Positions 10,334 through 20,625 of a stretch of 64,000 nucleotides of DNA are shown here, in pieces (position 1 is the first letter of the stretch; every line of letters starts with the position of its first letter). A model generated the notes under the pieces. It had not been told where the DNA came from and made no database searches. It saw only the letters and a program-made list of their open reading frames with translations. Source of the stretch: an uncultured Flavobacteriales bacterium (lineage in GTDB: Bacteria > Bacteroidota > Bacteroidia > Flavobacteriales_G > Salibacteraceae); the NCBI GenBank assembly GCA_943788145.1, contig CALSPD010000013.1:124001-188000 (forward strand), given 5' to 3'. Position numbers and translations under genes: made by a program.

Positions 10334-12739
10334 TTATCGCTTCACGATTTTTCGCGTTTCAATAAGCTCTTGATTTGGTCCTCGCACTTCAAGAATATAG
10401 GTACCAACGGACATTTCTTGCAGCGAAATGTGTTCAATTGGTCGCATGGTTTGCCTTCTGAATGCCTCGCGTCCTTGAATATCCTTGATGTAAATATTGT
10501 AAACGGTTCCGCGCTCAAACAGTGTCTCCACGGTAACGTAGTCAACCGATGGATTTGGATATAGATTTATGATTTTTGATGGTCTGTCTTCAATTCCAAG
10601 TCCACAGTTCTCTGATGTGTCTATTAGAATGACATCAGTCCAAGTAATCATATCACTTGCATTGTCCACACTATTTGTAGCCGTCATGGAAACAGAGAAT
10701 ATACCTGGACTTATGAATGTATAAACTGGATTTTTATCGGTAGATGTGCCACCGTCTCCAAAAGTCCAACTGAATTGATCGGCAACAGCTGAGGATCGAT
10801 TTACAAAAGCAACACTCTCACCCAAGCAAACGGTGTCTTCAGCGGGATAACCGCTTGCATAAACCGGACCGCCTCCATACCCAACGATGTCGTTATTGTT
10901 TCTTGGGAGTAATTTCATATCGCCAAAGCTGTAGTAAAGAATTCCCGTCATTGATTCCATGTAGTGGCCATATTTTACCACATAAGCTGGAACTTTCATA
11001 ATTCCGCTTGAAATTTCAAAAAGCGAATCGGTCACGTATGAAACATATAGCGAGCTGTTTCCAGCCTGACGACCTGCAATTACTCGAGATCCAGACGATG
11101 GATTGAATTCATCCGTTCCAATGCGATATTCTGCGTAATTGTTCCCTGTTTGTTCGTCTGCGTTTTGCTCAACGATATAAATATTTTGGCCTGCAGTTGG
11201 ATGCTCAAATCGCACCAACATGCTTTCATATTGTTCATGCGAACCGCCATTGTAAACGGAAAAACTATCCGGATTGACTACAAGTGGCTGAATGCTTCCG
11301 GTACCAGTTACGTTGATCGATGCAATGTCAGTAATGGCTGTCATGCCGAAGTTTTCAGCAACGATACCTTCCACTTGAACTTTGTCGCCTCTGTTCAGAG
11401 AACTCAAATTTGTGCCTTGTTGCAACCAAATTCCAGCAAAGTTCAATTGGTTTTCTTGTTGGATATAAACAAACCCTAAATCACCCGTATCGTTGGAATT
11501 GATTCCAGCTGTTACGATACCTTCAATGGAAACAGACTCTCCAACAAATGGGCTATTGCCACTATTGTAAGGGGTGTATTGAATATCGTAAATGGTCAAA
11601 CCTGCGTTTCGAACTCTATATAAATACGTAAGGGTTGCTGGGTTTGAACTTGGTAAAGTAGTGACCAATCCGCTATCGTCTGCGGCTGTAATATACCATC
11701 GGATGAGCGTTCCATCGGCTTGAGCGGGAATGTCAGCTTCGTAGGTGTCGCCACTTGAATTGGTCATGTTAATGGACGAAAAAGAACCGGTCGTGCCAGT
11801 GGCATAAAACAAACTCGCACTAACAACATTACCATCGTTATCTGTAATGTCTGCGCTTACATTCACTATATCAGTTGATGTCGGAACCGTAGGTGTTCTT
11901 GAGATATTGAAAATTCGAGGTGCAGAAGCGCCATAGACATAATCTGCCTCAGAAAAAGGATAAAGCTCGTATCCGCGTCCCGTGTATCCGGGGCAGTTAT
12001 TCTTACTGTGCGCAATTACACCGCGCAGCGTATCAACCTGATCACCAACATTCGGAGCGACAAAAGTTCCCCCTTCACCTGGAAGTTTCTGCACTCGAAA
12101 TCGATCGGAAACATTCATGATATTTCCGAATTGATCCTCTACATTAAAACTCACTCGTGACCCACCAGAAAAGAAATCGACAGATGCAATGGTAACTTCA
12201 TGGAATTCAGCATAAACACCTTCCCATTGCTCACCTGTTTGCAAAAGGTTATTTCGATCGGCATCATTGATATCAGCTAGGTCAACAACAGTCGGATATA
12301 TGGGTTGGTTTTGACCCAATAAGGTTATGCTGTTTCCTTCCAGAGGCACAAGCTCTGTTTCTCCGTTGTAATCGTCAATTACGCCAATAACTTGGATCGA
12401 GTCGCCAGCAAGAATGTTGTGTATGTCTTCGGTAGCATTGATGGATGAAACTTTGAAAACATCCAATCCGCTAAAAGGTCCGCCATTGCCTTGCTGCAAC
12501 CACAAGTTTTTATGTCCGGTTGCTGCATTTGCAATCCCTTGTGGGACGGACTCGTAACCATCAGCAACCACTTTGGCGCGAACGATTACGGTATCTCCGA
12601 GATAAATGGTTTGGTCGTCACAATTTCCAGTGGCGGCCTGGGTGACATATTGAATGTCTGAAATACTAACTACAGGATATTGAGCCTGCGCTAGATTCAG
12701 CATGAATACTGCGATAACAAGAAGTAAGTTTGATTTCAT
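10334..12739 (-). CDS. T9SS cargo with repeated OB-fold-like domains and a PKD domain
   Basis: Two OB-like segments (IYLGDTVIVRAKVVADG...LWLQQG; FVGESVSIEGIVTAG...IWLQQG), PKD (FSWTFGDGGTSTDKNPVYTFISPGIFSVSM), C-terminal INLYPNPSVDYVTVE...TYILEV sorting domain. Confidence 0.72.
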   Translation of the reverse strand: MKSNLLLVIAVFMLNLAQAQYPVVSISDIQYVTQAATGNCDDQTIYLGDTVIVRAKVVADGYESVPQGIANAATGHKNLWLQQGNGGPFSGLDVFKVSSINATEDIHNILAGDSIQVIGVIDDYNGETELVPLEGNSITLLGQNQPIYPTVVDLADINDADRNNLLQTGEQWEGVYAEFHEVTIASVDFFSGGSRVSFNVEDQFGNIMNVSDRFRVQKLPGEGGTFVAPNVGDQVDTLRGVIAHSKNNCPGYTGRGYELYPFSEADYVYGASAPRIFNISRTPTVPTSTDIVNVSADITDNDGNVVSASLFYATGTTGSFSSINMTNSSGDTYEADIPAQADGTLIRWYITAADDSGLVTTLPSSNPATLTYLYRVRNAGLTIYDIQYTPYNSGNSPFVGESVSIEGIVTAGINSNDTGDLGFVYIQQENQLNFAGIWLQQGTNLSSLNRGDKVQVEGIVAENFGMTAITDIASINVTGTGSIQPLVVNPDSFSVYNGGSHEQYESMLVRFEHPTAGQNIYIVEQNADEQTGNNYAEYRIGTDEFNPSSGSRVIAGRQAGNSSLYVSYVTDSLFEISSGIMKVPAYVVKYGHYMESMTGILYYSFGDMKLLPRNNNDIVGYGGGPVYASGYPAEDTVCLGESVAFVNRSSAVADQFSWTFGDGGTSTDKNPVYTFISPGIFSVSMTATNSVDNASDMITWTDVILIDTSENCGLGIEDRPSKIINLYPNPSVDYVTVETLFERGTVYNIYIKDIQGREAFRRQTMRPIEHISLQEMSVGTYILEVRGPNQELIETRKIVKR

Positions 12740-12747
12740 GGCTTTGA

Positions 12748-14964
12748 TTATTTAATAACTACAAATTTTTCTTTCCAAGTTTTTCCTGAGGCAATGTCTT
12801 CCACGGAGAACAAATATGTGCCTCTAGCAATGATTTGAGCGTCCTCGCTCAGTAAATCCCAACTATGTTCACCTCCGCTGAAAACGGTGTTTGAAGGGTC
12901 AGAATAGGTGCTATACCAGCGTTGATCATCTCCAGAGTAACCGTTGTTGTGATTAATTGTTTTGATTAAATCACCAGACAACGTAAAAACTCGAATAACA
13001 CAAGATTCAGGAAGGTTAGCAAAGTTTATTTTTTTGTCCTCTTCAAAGGAAGAAGCGCCTTCCCAAGCGGCTCCAGCGTAATAAGGGTTTGGGTAAGCAA
13101 AAGGTCGATATATTTTAAGGCTGTCGTTCAATTTAGAGTTGAAGTGTGATTTGACTTGCGATGTCCCAGAAGCATATTCTTTAAAAACGTCATTCCCGGT
13201 AGTGCCTGGAAAGACGCGAAAGGAGTTGCTTAATTTTGAGCTTTCTAGCGATTCGAGGTTGTTTTCTTCATCGCCTAAATCAAATGCGGATAATGAAATG
13301 ACGTATTGCCACCCGTTAATTAATCCGTCAAGCGAGTATTTATAGACATAGCTGTTGGTGTCGTTTTCGAAGGTCGCAGGAGTTTCCAGCAGAATGGAGG
13401 TAAATCCAGTTTCAAAAAATTTACCATTTCCTTCCGCGTCATAAGTCCTTATCAGTTTCAAATCTGAAGATAAGTCGATGGTTGATGTCACATCCGAACC
13501 CAACTGCGTCATATAGATGTTGTATCCTTCAAAGTCTTTCTTCTGTGAAATAGGATCAATTGATTCTTCGGCATTGTTCGTCCAATAAATATCGATTCCT
13601 CGATCGCGAGCCACAATTTTTGTCTTGGGAATATCGGGAGGAGTGGGCAGAATAAAGCGAGTGATTTTTCCATCATCGTCTAGATCTTCGCCTTCGTCCA
13701 ATTGCCCATTAAAGTTCACATCTTCCCCATTGTAAACCGATTGAGCCCATTGCGCATTTTCAATGAGGTTGGCTTTTTGAAACTTGTTGTTTAAACCATT
13801 CGGCTTACCATCTTCGTTTTTCTTGGCGAATATCCAAGCCCATGCAAAGGTGATCTCCTCTCCCGGAGCCAAGGATGGAAAAGGCCCCACTGAAACGAGG
13901 TCGCTTCGATTTCCTGGCTGATTAATTATTTCTTGAATGGTTTCGGATTGGAAACCACCACAATCTGGATGAGTAGAGTTCTTATTTGTCCAACAAGGAA
14001 GGTGGTTAAAGCCAGTGCTTTGTTTCTGATATCGATCCACTTCAGAGTTGGGAAAGAAAAAGTCTGAAGCCGATGAGTTGAATTGCCAAGTCTGATAATT
14101 AAGCTTAAGCGAAGAGTCAACTGCTGGATGCCGAAACCCCGAAGCGTCTTCCGCACCTAGAAACATATGTCCGACATAACTTTCGGTAAAACCAACATCG
14201 CCAAGTGCGTCATAGCAATAAGCAAGCGACAGGGTGTCGATAAATCCATTTCCGCCTTTATCGTAAAATGCGCTCCCACCTTGACCCGCAGGTGTGATGT
14301 TTGTGTTGCGAACAACTTCATTGCTCCACATGCTGAGATAAACGTCATCTATTGTTTTGTCACTTTCGTTGGTGATCGTATAGTTGCAAATTACCAAGAA
14401 GTCACTAAAGGCATAATTCCAATTGTACGATTCGAAATGAACGGAAACGCCAAGTGGGTTATCGTGATTCTGAATGGCTGTACTTGTCCCAGGAACGATG
14501 ACGTTCTTGTCTGAAAAATCACACACAAAATCTTCGTGTGAAACAGCGTCTGAGGCGAAGTTGGGATTATCGAAAAGGGTGGATTTTCGCTGCAAGCTTG
14601 AACCTAGTTCGCCATTGAATTCATACCCAGCTTTTCCTGCACTATATCCAGATGATTGATCGTAGGCAGCAGTAGACACTGCGATTAGTGAGCCGTCAAT
14701 TTTACCACCGATCCAAATACCAGCTTCGAATAGATGCTCAATACCTGAGTTAGTTGGAAATTCGGCTGACGGGTAACCCAATAAATCGTAGCTACCTCTA
14801 AAACCATTACCAAAGGTGCCAACATTGTTAACGGTCATACGAACGTTAGAAACCGAGGTTAGGGCTTGATCAAACGAAGTTTGAGCCTTGCCTAGATAAA
14901 AACTTCCAAGGCACAATAGTGATATCAGCGCTCTTTTCATTGAACGCGCAAAGTTAATCGGCAA
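12748..14964 (-). CDS. Secreted protein with FlgD-like / T9SS C-terminal region
   Basis: Signal peptide; VSNVRMTVNNVGTFGNGFRG...IEHLFEAGIWIGGKI; C-terminal CVIRVFTLSGDLIKTINHNNG...SWDLLSEDAQIIARGTYLFSVE. Confidence 0.7.
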   Translation of the reverse strand: MPINFARSMKRALISLLCLGSFYLGKAQTSFDQALTSVSNVRMTVNNVGTFGNGFRGSYDLLGYPSAEFPTNSGIEHLFEAGIWIGGKIDGSLIAVSTAAYDQSSGYSAGKAGYEFNGELGSSLQRKSTLFDNPNFASDAVSHEDFVCDFSDKNVIVPGTSTAIQNHDNPLGVSVHFESYNWNYAFSDFLVICNYTITNESDKTIDDVYLSMWSNEVVRNTNITPAGQGGSAFYDKGGNGFIDTLSLAYCYDALGDVGFTESYVGHMFLGAEDASGFRHPAVDSSLKLNYQTWQFNSSASDFFFPNSEVDRYQKQSTGFNHLPCWTNKNSTHPDCGGFQSETIQEIINQPGNRSDLVSVGPFPSLAPGEEITFAWAWIFAKKNEDGKPNGLNNKFQKANLIENAQWAQSVYNGEDVNFNGQLDEGEDLDDDGKITRFILPTPPDIPKTKIVARDRGIDIYWTNNAEESIDPISQKKDFEGYNIYMTQLGSDVTSTIDLSSDLKLIRTYDAEGNGKFFETGFTSILLETPATFENDTNSYVYKYSLDGLINGWQYVISLSAFDLGDEENNLESLESSKLSNSFRVFPGTTGNDVFKEYASGTSQVKSHFNSKLNDSLKIYRPFAYPNPYYAGAAWEGASSFEEDKKINFANLPESCVIRVFTLSGDLIKTINHNNGYSGDDQRWYSTYSDPSNTVFSGGEHSWDLLSEDAQIIARGTYLFSVEDIASGKTWKEKFVVIK
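14949..14956 (-). promoter_or_regulatory. Candidate Bacteroidota -7 element (TAACTTTG) for the 14964..913 operon
   Basis: Minus-strand TAACTTTG matches TAnnTTTG; it overlaps the annotated start region of the first operon gene and no clear -33 element was found, so weak. Confidence 0.25.
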
Positions 14965-14995
14965 AAACGTCTAGGTATTAAGCCTAGGTGAATTC

Positions 14996-17128
14996 TTAGT
15001 AGAATTTCCCTCTATTGTCTTCAACACCTACTTCCTTCTTCAAGGCATCATAGGCTTGACGGTCGGCTCTCGCCCCTTTGTTGTTGTCAGAAACCGTTCG
15101 TTCTTGATTGATGTCTCCTCCTTCAGGTGCTGGTGTAAGCACATCAAGTCGAGCCACAAAAACACCTCTGTTGCCTACAATTGGTTTTGAAACAGCTCCT
15201 TCTTTAAGTGAAAGGGCAGTTCCAATTAAGGCTGCTTCTCGACCTAGACCGCCAGGTAATGAACCATCGCTAAATCGAACCGAGTTTGCCTTCTGAATGT
15301 CAGCTTTTGCGTTTCGTGAAGCTTCCTCTAATGTGGTGTAAGTGCCAAATTCAGCCTTGAATTTCTCGGATTTTTTCTCCTTGATAATTTCAGGTTGAAT
15401 AAATGGCTTAGCCATTTCTAAAGACATGGTTCCTTTTTCAGTTATTCCAGAAATCATTGCAACAACAATTTTGTCCTCTAATTCAAAAGGATTAGATACA
15501 TCACCAACATTATTGTCTGATTCATACGCCCATCGAATCACTTCTTTGGATTGAGGCCCCATAACTCCTGCTATATCATCCGCCATTCGCAACCCTTCGG
15601 CACTTAATATTTCAAAAGCTTCATTCGCTTCAAATTTTTCGCGTGTATTGTGATCAACTGCAAATTTGCTTGCCTGCTTATAGATTTCATCAGAAGTATA
15701 CTTCGAAGGCTCGATGATGAGGTCTACTGAAGACAATAAGTATGCTTCTTTTGGTTTTGTTTGGTCTGTGATGTAGATCAAATGAACTCCAAATTGGGAC
15801 TCAACGATTGGCATATCACCAACGGAACCTTCAAAACAAGCTTTTTCAAAAGGTGGAACCATTCGGCCTTTGGTAAACCAATCAAGTTCACCTCCCTTTT
15901 CACCAGAACCTAAATCGTCTGAATATTCTTTGGCCAACTCCGCGAAGTTTTTCTTCTTAACGGCTACTGTTTTGAGTGAGTCTAATTTAGCTTTTGCAGC
16001 ACTTATTTTGGCCGTGTCACCATCATCAACTCGAATAAGTATGTGACTTGCTTGTACCGAGTCCGGACTTAACTTAATCTGAGATAGTTTTGAAATCATC
16101 ATCGATTTCCCGGCTTGATATGGCCCAACCACCGTTCCAATTGCACTTTTGGTGATCGTGTCCTTGATCATTGGAGGAAGACTTCTCTTGTCATAGAATT
16201 TGATCATATCCTTAACAGCTGATTCGCTGTTTTCGGCAACAAATGCTGTATCTGCTGTATCTGCAACAAACAATGGCTTCAACCTCTCCAATTCAGCGTT
16301 TATTTCTGCAAGGTCAGTTTCCGAAGGCGTCAACATGAACTGCACGAATTTTACATTTCTAGTTTCTTCTTCGCTTTGGAAAGTGGTTTCGGTTTTGTGT
16401 GCATTATAATAAGCGTTGAAGTCTGCATCCGTAACTTCAATTTCTTCATCTGGAATCGACATGAACTCCTTAACTACATAACTGAATGTTGCAGTTGTGT
16501 TCTTGTCTTTGTATAAAGATTCAGCCTCATTTGTAGTGGTAAACAATCCTTTGCCAATTAGAGCTGTGTATTTTCTCATGGCTACATCATCTTTGATTGC
16601 CTTTTCAATAGGCAGCCAGTCGCGTGCATTTTCACTTGCCAAAAGATTCTCAATCGCAGAAAGCACCTTTGGTGAATCCAAACCACCTGTTTGTGGGTCT
16701 CTGAATTGTTCAATGATTTGACCTGTTTGCGGGTCGCTGAAATACTGATATAAGATTGAACCCGGTTGCGTGTTCTGAACTTGATCTAATAACTCATCAG
16801 GGCTAACAGATATTCCAAGTTTAGCGTATTGCTTTTGAAGGATTTTCTCATTGATCAATTGCTGCCATACACGTTCGCGAATTGATTTCTTTGCCTGATC
16901 GTTAGCACCTTCGGTGCCATATTGGCTCTCGATTGCTTCACGAACTTTTAGTTCAAAATCTCTCTGATCAATTTCCTCTCCACCAATTACCCCGATACTT
17001 ACATCTTGGTTGTTGAATAAACTTGAACCTCCGCTAAAGAGGTCTCCGAGTAGAAAAAGTACCAATGCGACACCGATGATTACGATCAGTAAACCGGATT
17101 GTTTCCTTATAGTTCCAATTGCTGCCAT
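14996..17128 (-). CDS. SurA/PpiD-like peptidylprolyl isomerase
   Basis: N-terminal MAAIGTIRKQSGLLIVIIGVALVLFLLGDLF anchor; parvulin core ASHILIRVDDGD...AKEYSDDLGSGEKGGELDWFTKGRMVPPFEKA. Start set to internal ATG at 17128 because the longer ORF extension runs into the next gene. Confidence 0.88.
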   Translation of the reverse strand: MAAIGTIRKQSGLLIVIIGVALVLFLLGDLFSGGSSLFNNQDVSIGVIGGEEIDQRDFELKVREAIESQYGTEGANDQAKKSIRERVWQQLINEKILQKQYAKLGISVSPDELLDQVQNTQPGSILYQYFSDPQTGQIIEQFRDPQTGGLDSPKVLSAIENLLASENARDWLPIEKAIKDDVAMRKYTALIGKGLFTTTNEAESLYKDKNTTATFSYVVKEFMSIPDEEIEVTDADFNAYYNAHKTETTFQSEEETRNVKFVQFMLTPSETDLAEINAELERLKPLFVADTADTAFVAENSESAVKDMIKFYDKRSLPPMIKDTITKSAIGTVVGPYQAGKSMMISKLSQIKLSPDSVQASHILIRVDDGDTAKISAAKAKLDSLKTVAVKKKNFAELAKEYSDDLGSGEKGGELDWFTKGRMVPPFEKACFEGSVGDMPIVESQFGVHLIYITDQTKPKEAYLLSSVDLIIEPSKYTSDEIYKQASKFAVDHNTREKFEANEAFEILSAEGLRMADDIAGVMGPQSKEVIRWAYESDNNVGDVSNPFELEDKIVVAMISGITEKGTMSLEMAKPFIQPEIIKEKKSEKFKAEFGTYTTLEEASRNAKADIQKANSVRFSDGSLPGGLGREAALIGTALSLKEGAVSKPIVGNRGVFVARLDVLTPAPEGGDINQERTVSDNNKGARADRQAYDALKKEVGVEDNRGKFY

Positions 17129-17189
17129 GTGATTACTAGCTTTTTTAAAATGGGACGCGAAAATAAGAGTTGAGATGGAATCTAGGGTG

Positions 17190-18488
17190 CTAATTTGCGC
17201 TTTCTGAGGCGCGTATAAAAACCTCCTCAATTTTATGATGACTCACCTTCTTAATTTCTAACGTGTAATTGCTCAAAACAATGATATCGCCCTCTTCAGG
17301 AATATCAGCATTTTCAAAGATAATTAGGCCAGCAAGTGTCTCATAATCTTCATTTTCTGGAAGATTTAGGTCATATTCCTCATTTATGTAATCGATTTCC
17401 AATCGAGCAGAGAACGTGTATTCTCCCTTCGAGTGTTCAATTTCAATGAGTTCTTCTTGATCGTGCTCATCTTCTATTTCGCCAAATATTTCTTCAACAA
17501 TATCTTCGAGCGTTAACATTCCTGACGTACCTCCATATTCATCAACCACAAGCGCCACATTTTTTTTCTGTTCAATAAGAGTCTTTAAAACCTTATCTGC
17601 CGTGGTTGTTTCGGGGATAATAGCCAAGGGTCTGAGGATGTTTTTAATCGCAGCTGGTCTCTGAAAGAGTTCGAAAGAGTGGACATAACCAATCACATTA
17701 TCTATGCTTTCCTTATAGATTAATATTTTGGAAAAACCGGTCTTTATGAAGGTTTGTCGCAGCTGGTCAATTGAGCCTTCGAAATCGAGCGCCTCAATTT
17801 CATTTCTTGGGACCATACACTCCCTGGCCTTGATACTTGAAAAATCGAGTGCGTTCTGAAAGATCTGCAACTCATTGTCAAGGTCAGATTCTTCATTTGA
17901 AGATGAAGTGACCTCTTTTACAAAATGATCCAAATCAACACGCCCAAAAGCATATTCACTTTCAACAAAAGAAACGTTGAACAGTTTTAGAAAGTACGAG
18001 AAGAAGGAAAATAGCAACCAGATAACCGAGAAGAGTGGTCCGCAAATAATGATTACTGGCAGGGTAAATATTTCGAGCTTGTGATTGGGGTTAATCCGAA
18101 AAAGAATTTTTGGTAAAAATTCGGCAAAAACTAGAATGATTGCCGTTGAAATGATTGTTTGGATCAGAATGACCAAAAGCTGAATTGCCGCGTCATTAGC
18201 AACAAAATATAGTGATCGTTCAATTGGCGCTTCAAGCAACATCGCCATGAAAATTCCATAAACGACTAGCGCTATGTTATTTCCTAAAAGCAGCGTGCTT
18301 ATGAACTTACTTTGATTTTTGAGGAAATAGGAATAAATTTTAGCAGGCAATAAACCGAGTTTCTTGTCGAGCTCGATTTTGAGTTTATTGCTAGTAACAA
18401 AAGCGATTTCCATCCCGCTGAAAAAGGCCGATAAAATAAGGGCCGACAGAATAGAAAGAATGATCAATAAAAATGAAGGGTCGTCCAT
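17190..18488 (-). CDS. CNNM/CorC (hemolysin family) membrane protein with CBS domains
   Basis: SAFFSGMEIAFVTSNKLKIE (DUF21), CMVPRNEIEALDF, VVDEYGGTSGMLTLEDIVEEIFGEIEDEHD. Confidence 0.88.
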   Translation of the reverse strand: MDDPSFLLIILSILSALILSAFFSGMEIAFVTSNKLKIELDKKLGLLPAKIYSYFLKNQSKFISTLLLGNNIALVVYGIFMAMLLEAPIERSLYFVANDAAIQLLVILIQTIISTAIILVFAEFLPKILFRINPNHKLEIFTLPVIIICGPLFSVIWLLFSFFSYFLKLFNVSFVESEYAFGRVDLDHFVKEVTSSSNEESDLDNELQIFQNALDFSSIKARECMVPRNEIEALDFEGSIDQLRQTFIKTGFSKILIYKESIDNVIGYVHSFELFQRPAAIKNILRPLAIIPETTTADKVLKTLIEQKKNVALVVDEYGGTSGMLTLEDIVEEIFGEIEDEHDQEELIEIEHSKGEYTFSARLEIDYINEEYDLNLPENEDYETLAGLIIFENADIPEEGDIIVLSNYTLEIKKVSHHKIEEVFIRASESAN

Positions 18489-18520
18489 GTGGATTAGAAA
18501 CGCGAAGTTAGACTATCAAT

Positions 18521-18724
18521 CTAATCTTCACGCGATTCGTTTTCGGCTTTTTTTCTGACGTAATACCGAAGGTAGAACAGGACAGCAGCTATAAGTGGAA
18601 ATAAGAAATAAATGGCTGTGTCAGCAAAATTGCCTGCTTGCCCTGATTTATAAACAGCATATACAAAGCTTACTATGGCCATGAGTAGCCAAAACTTTTC
18701 CATTATTTTATGATACTGGTTCAT
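18521..18724 (-). CDS. Small membrane protein
   Basis: 67 aa with two hydrophobic segments; overlaps the lptC stop by 4 bp. Confidence 0.5.
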   Translation of the reverse strand: MNQYHKIMEKFWLLMAIVSFVYAVYKSGQAGNFADTAIYFLFPLIAAVLFYLRYYVRKKAENESRED

Positions 18725-19302
18725 TTTTCTTCGTTTTCTTCCGTGTCTATCTTAATTCTGCCTTTAATATTCCGAATTTCATATTCTGAAAAATCAGGTT
18801 TAGCATCTAAGCCGTCACCATAAAGAATTTCGGTTGGGGTTGTGATTTTGACGAACTGATCGGTATATATTTTTTGAGCTTCATCATCCCAGGTTAAAAG
18901 TTCTGTCTGTAACATCTTACCTTCAAAATTCTTCAGTACTACGGAATCGCGCGCTATCATCAGTTTTTTATCTGTGAAATTGGATGCGTTTTCAGCATCT
19001 ATTTGACTCTCAAATTCACCATCACTTCCGAAGGTTGTGACTCGAACACCATGACTAAACTCATCATGAGGCTCTTCAACATCCGGATAGCGATCAATCT
19101 GACCTGCTTGTACTGTAAACTCAACTTTTGTGTCCTTCGTATAGCTTATTTCACTGTCAATGATTGTCTGAACCGGAAGGTTCTCATAATTTGTTAGTCG
19201 GTTTATTTCGTTGATGTCATTCTCGCATGAAAACAAAATCATCCCGACAGATAAAGCAATCGGGATGAAGTAAATCGTTTTATATATGATGTCCTTAATC
19301 AC
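18721..19302 (-). CDS. lptC: LPS export ABC transporter periplasmic protein LptC
   Basis: Lipobox LFSCEND; SEISYTKDTKVEFTVQA...AENASNFTDKKLMIARDSVVLKNFEGKMLQTELLTWDDEAQKIYTDQFVKITTPTEILYGDGLDAKPDFSEYEIRNIKG. Confidence 0.82.
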   Translation of the reverse strand: MIKDIIYKTIYFIPIALSVGMILFSCENDINEINRLTNYENLPVQTIIDSEISYTKDTKVEFTVQAGQIDRYPDVEEPHDEFSHGVRVTTFGSDGEFESQIDAENASNFTDKKLMIARDSVVLKNFEGKMLQTELLTWDDEAQKIYTDQFVKITTPTEILYGDGLDAKPDFSEYEIRNIKGRIKIDTEENEEK

Positions 19303-20617
19303 GTGTTCTTACCGTGGTTGTCTCTCCTATCCAACAGCCAACATTATAGGTCTGCCCCTCGTTTTTACCGTAGAAAAAACAATCTTCCTTTTTCGGGAAT
19401 TGTTCTCGCGCGGTGGCCATTCTCTTGTCAGCAGCAGAACTAACACTTGGGTCAACCGATTTGGCGCGAGCATATTTATCATATGCTGCCCAAAAGGCCG
19501 ATCGATCTTCGCATTCGTTAATACCAGTGCATTCGCCTCTTCCGCCCATATAAGCATCTCCAATGATGATATAAGCATCTCCATTGTTAGGAGCAATCTT
19601 TAAAATCTGTAGGGCTAAACTTTTTGCCTTTGAAAACTGCTTCATGATTAAGGCAGTGTTTCCTGCTTTATTTAATGCCTTTAGCTTAAGCTCTGTGTCT
19701 TCAGTTGCTAGATCAGCCGCTTTCGTATAAAAACCTAATGCTTCAGAGTAGTTTTCCTTCTTCGCATAACCATTGGCGATGGCGTATGCGGCATCCGCAC
19801 TAGGCTCGATTTCAAATAGACTCACCGCAGCTTTTTGATAAAGCGGTTCCTCGGTACAATCTCGCTTATCGAATTGCTTTAGAATCTTTTTTAATAGAAC
19901 GGCATCTTTTGGGCTTGCGTTGAATTGTGGGGTATAGATTTCGACTAAATCTGGACATTCGGCTACGGTGGCAAACATCTTGTCGATATTGGACTGAGCC
20001 TGATCATATGAACTAGCTAACGGGCCTGATTTATTATGATCAACAACATCGCTGCACGGACCGTATAATTCAAAAAGTAGCGCTTTTTCAGCTAGTTTTT
20101 TACGGTACATGTCGTAAGCACTTTTGTAGTAATAAAGAACTGCTCCGGGCTCCATATTTAACTTTTCAAGCTCATAACATTTGTTTAATTCGTCATAGGC
20201 GGCTTTAGGGTCAGATGACCGATATTTGATCATATCAGAACCTTTTCTTCCGCGTACATAACCTTCGTTTCCAAAATGTGCAATTCTTTGATCGTAAATC
20301 CATTCCAACGTATCGATCAATAAATCCTTCTTTGCTTCATCGGTTTCATTGTCAATAAAGGTTGAATAAAGTTTGGTTCCGTTGATCCAAAGTGATTCAG
20401 TTGCCTTTGGGCAAATTTTCGCGGCCTTTCTCCATCCGCTAATAGCATCCTTGTAATTGTCTTGCTTGAAGAATTCAATGTAAAGTGATAAAGCGGTAAT
20501 GCACGCGATGCTATCTTCTTCGTTGGAAGTGTAAGTTCTAACTTTCTGAGCCTGTATGCTCATAGAGGTTAAAAACAAAGCCATTAATATCAGCGCACTC
20601 TTTTTCATATCTATCAT
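19295..20617 (-). CDS. Tetratricopeptide repeat protein
   Basis: Signal peptide; TPR-like helices (AYAIANGYAKKENYSEALGFYTKAADLA; GNTALIMKQFSKAKSLALQILKIAPNNGDAYIIIGDAYMG). Confidence 0.75.
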   Translation of the reverse strand: MIDMKKSALILMALFLTSMSIQAQKVRTYTSNEEDSIACITALSLYIEFFKQDNYKDAISGWRKAAKICPKATESLWINGTKLYSTFIDNETDEAKKDLLIDTLEWIYDQRIAHFGNEGYVRGRKGSDMIKYRSSDPKAAYDELNKCYELEKLNMEPGAVLYYYKSAYDMYRKKLAEKALLFELYGPCSDVVDHNKSGPLASSYDQAQSNIDKMFATVAECPDLVEIYTPQFNASPKDAVLLKKILKQFDKRDCTEEPLYQKAAVSLFEIEPSADAAYAIANGYAKKENYSEALGFYTKAADLATEDTELKLKALNKAGNTALIMKQFSKAKSLALQILKIAPNNGDAYIIIGDAYMGGRGECTGINECEDRSAFWAAYDKYARAKSVDPSVSSAADKRMATAREQFPKKEDCFFYGKNEGQTYNVGCWIGETTTVRTRD

Positions 20618-20625
20618 AGTTTATA

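Noticed and set aside
11150-11479. 109-aa antisense ORF opposite the OB/PKD cargo gene
   Set aside because: Lies fully antisense to a well-supported coding frame with no domain resemblance.
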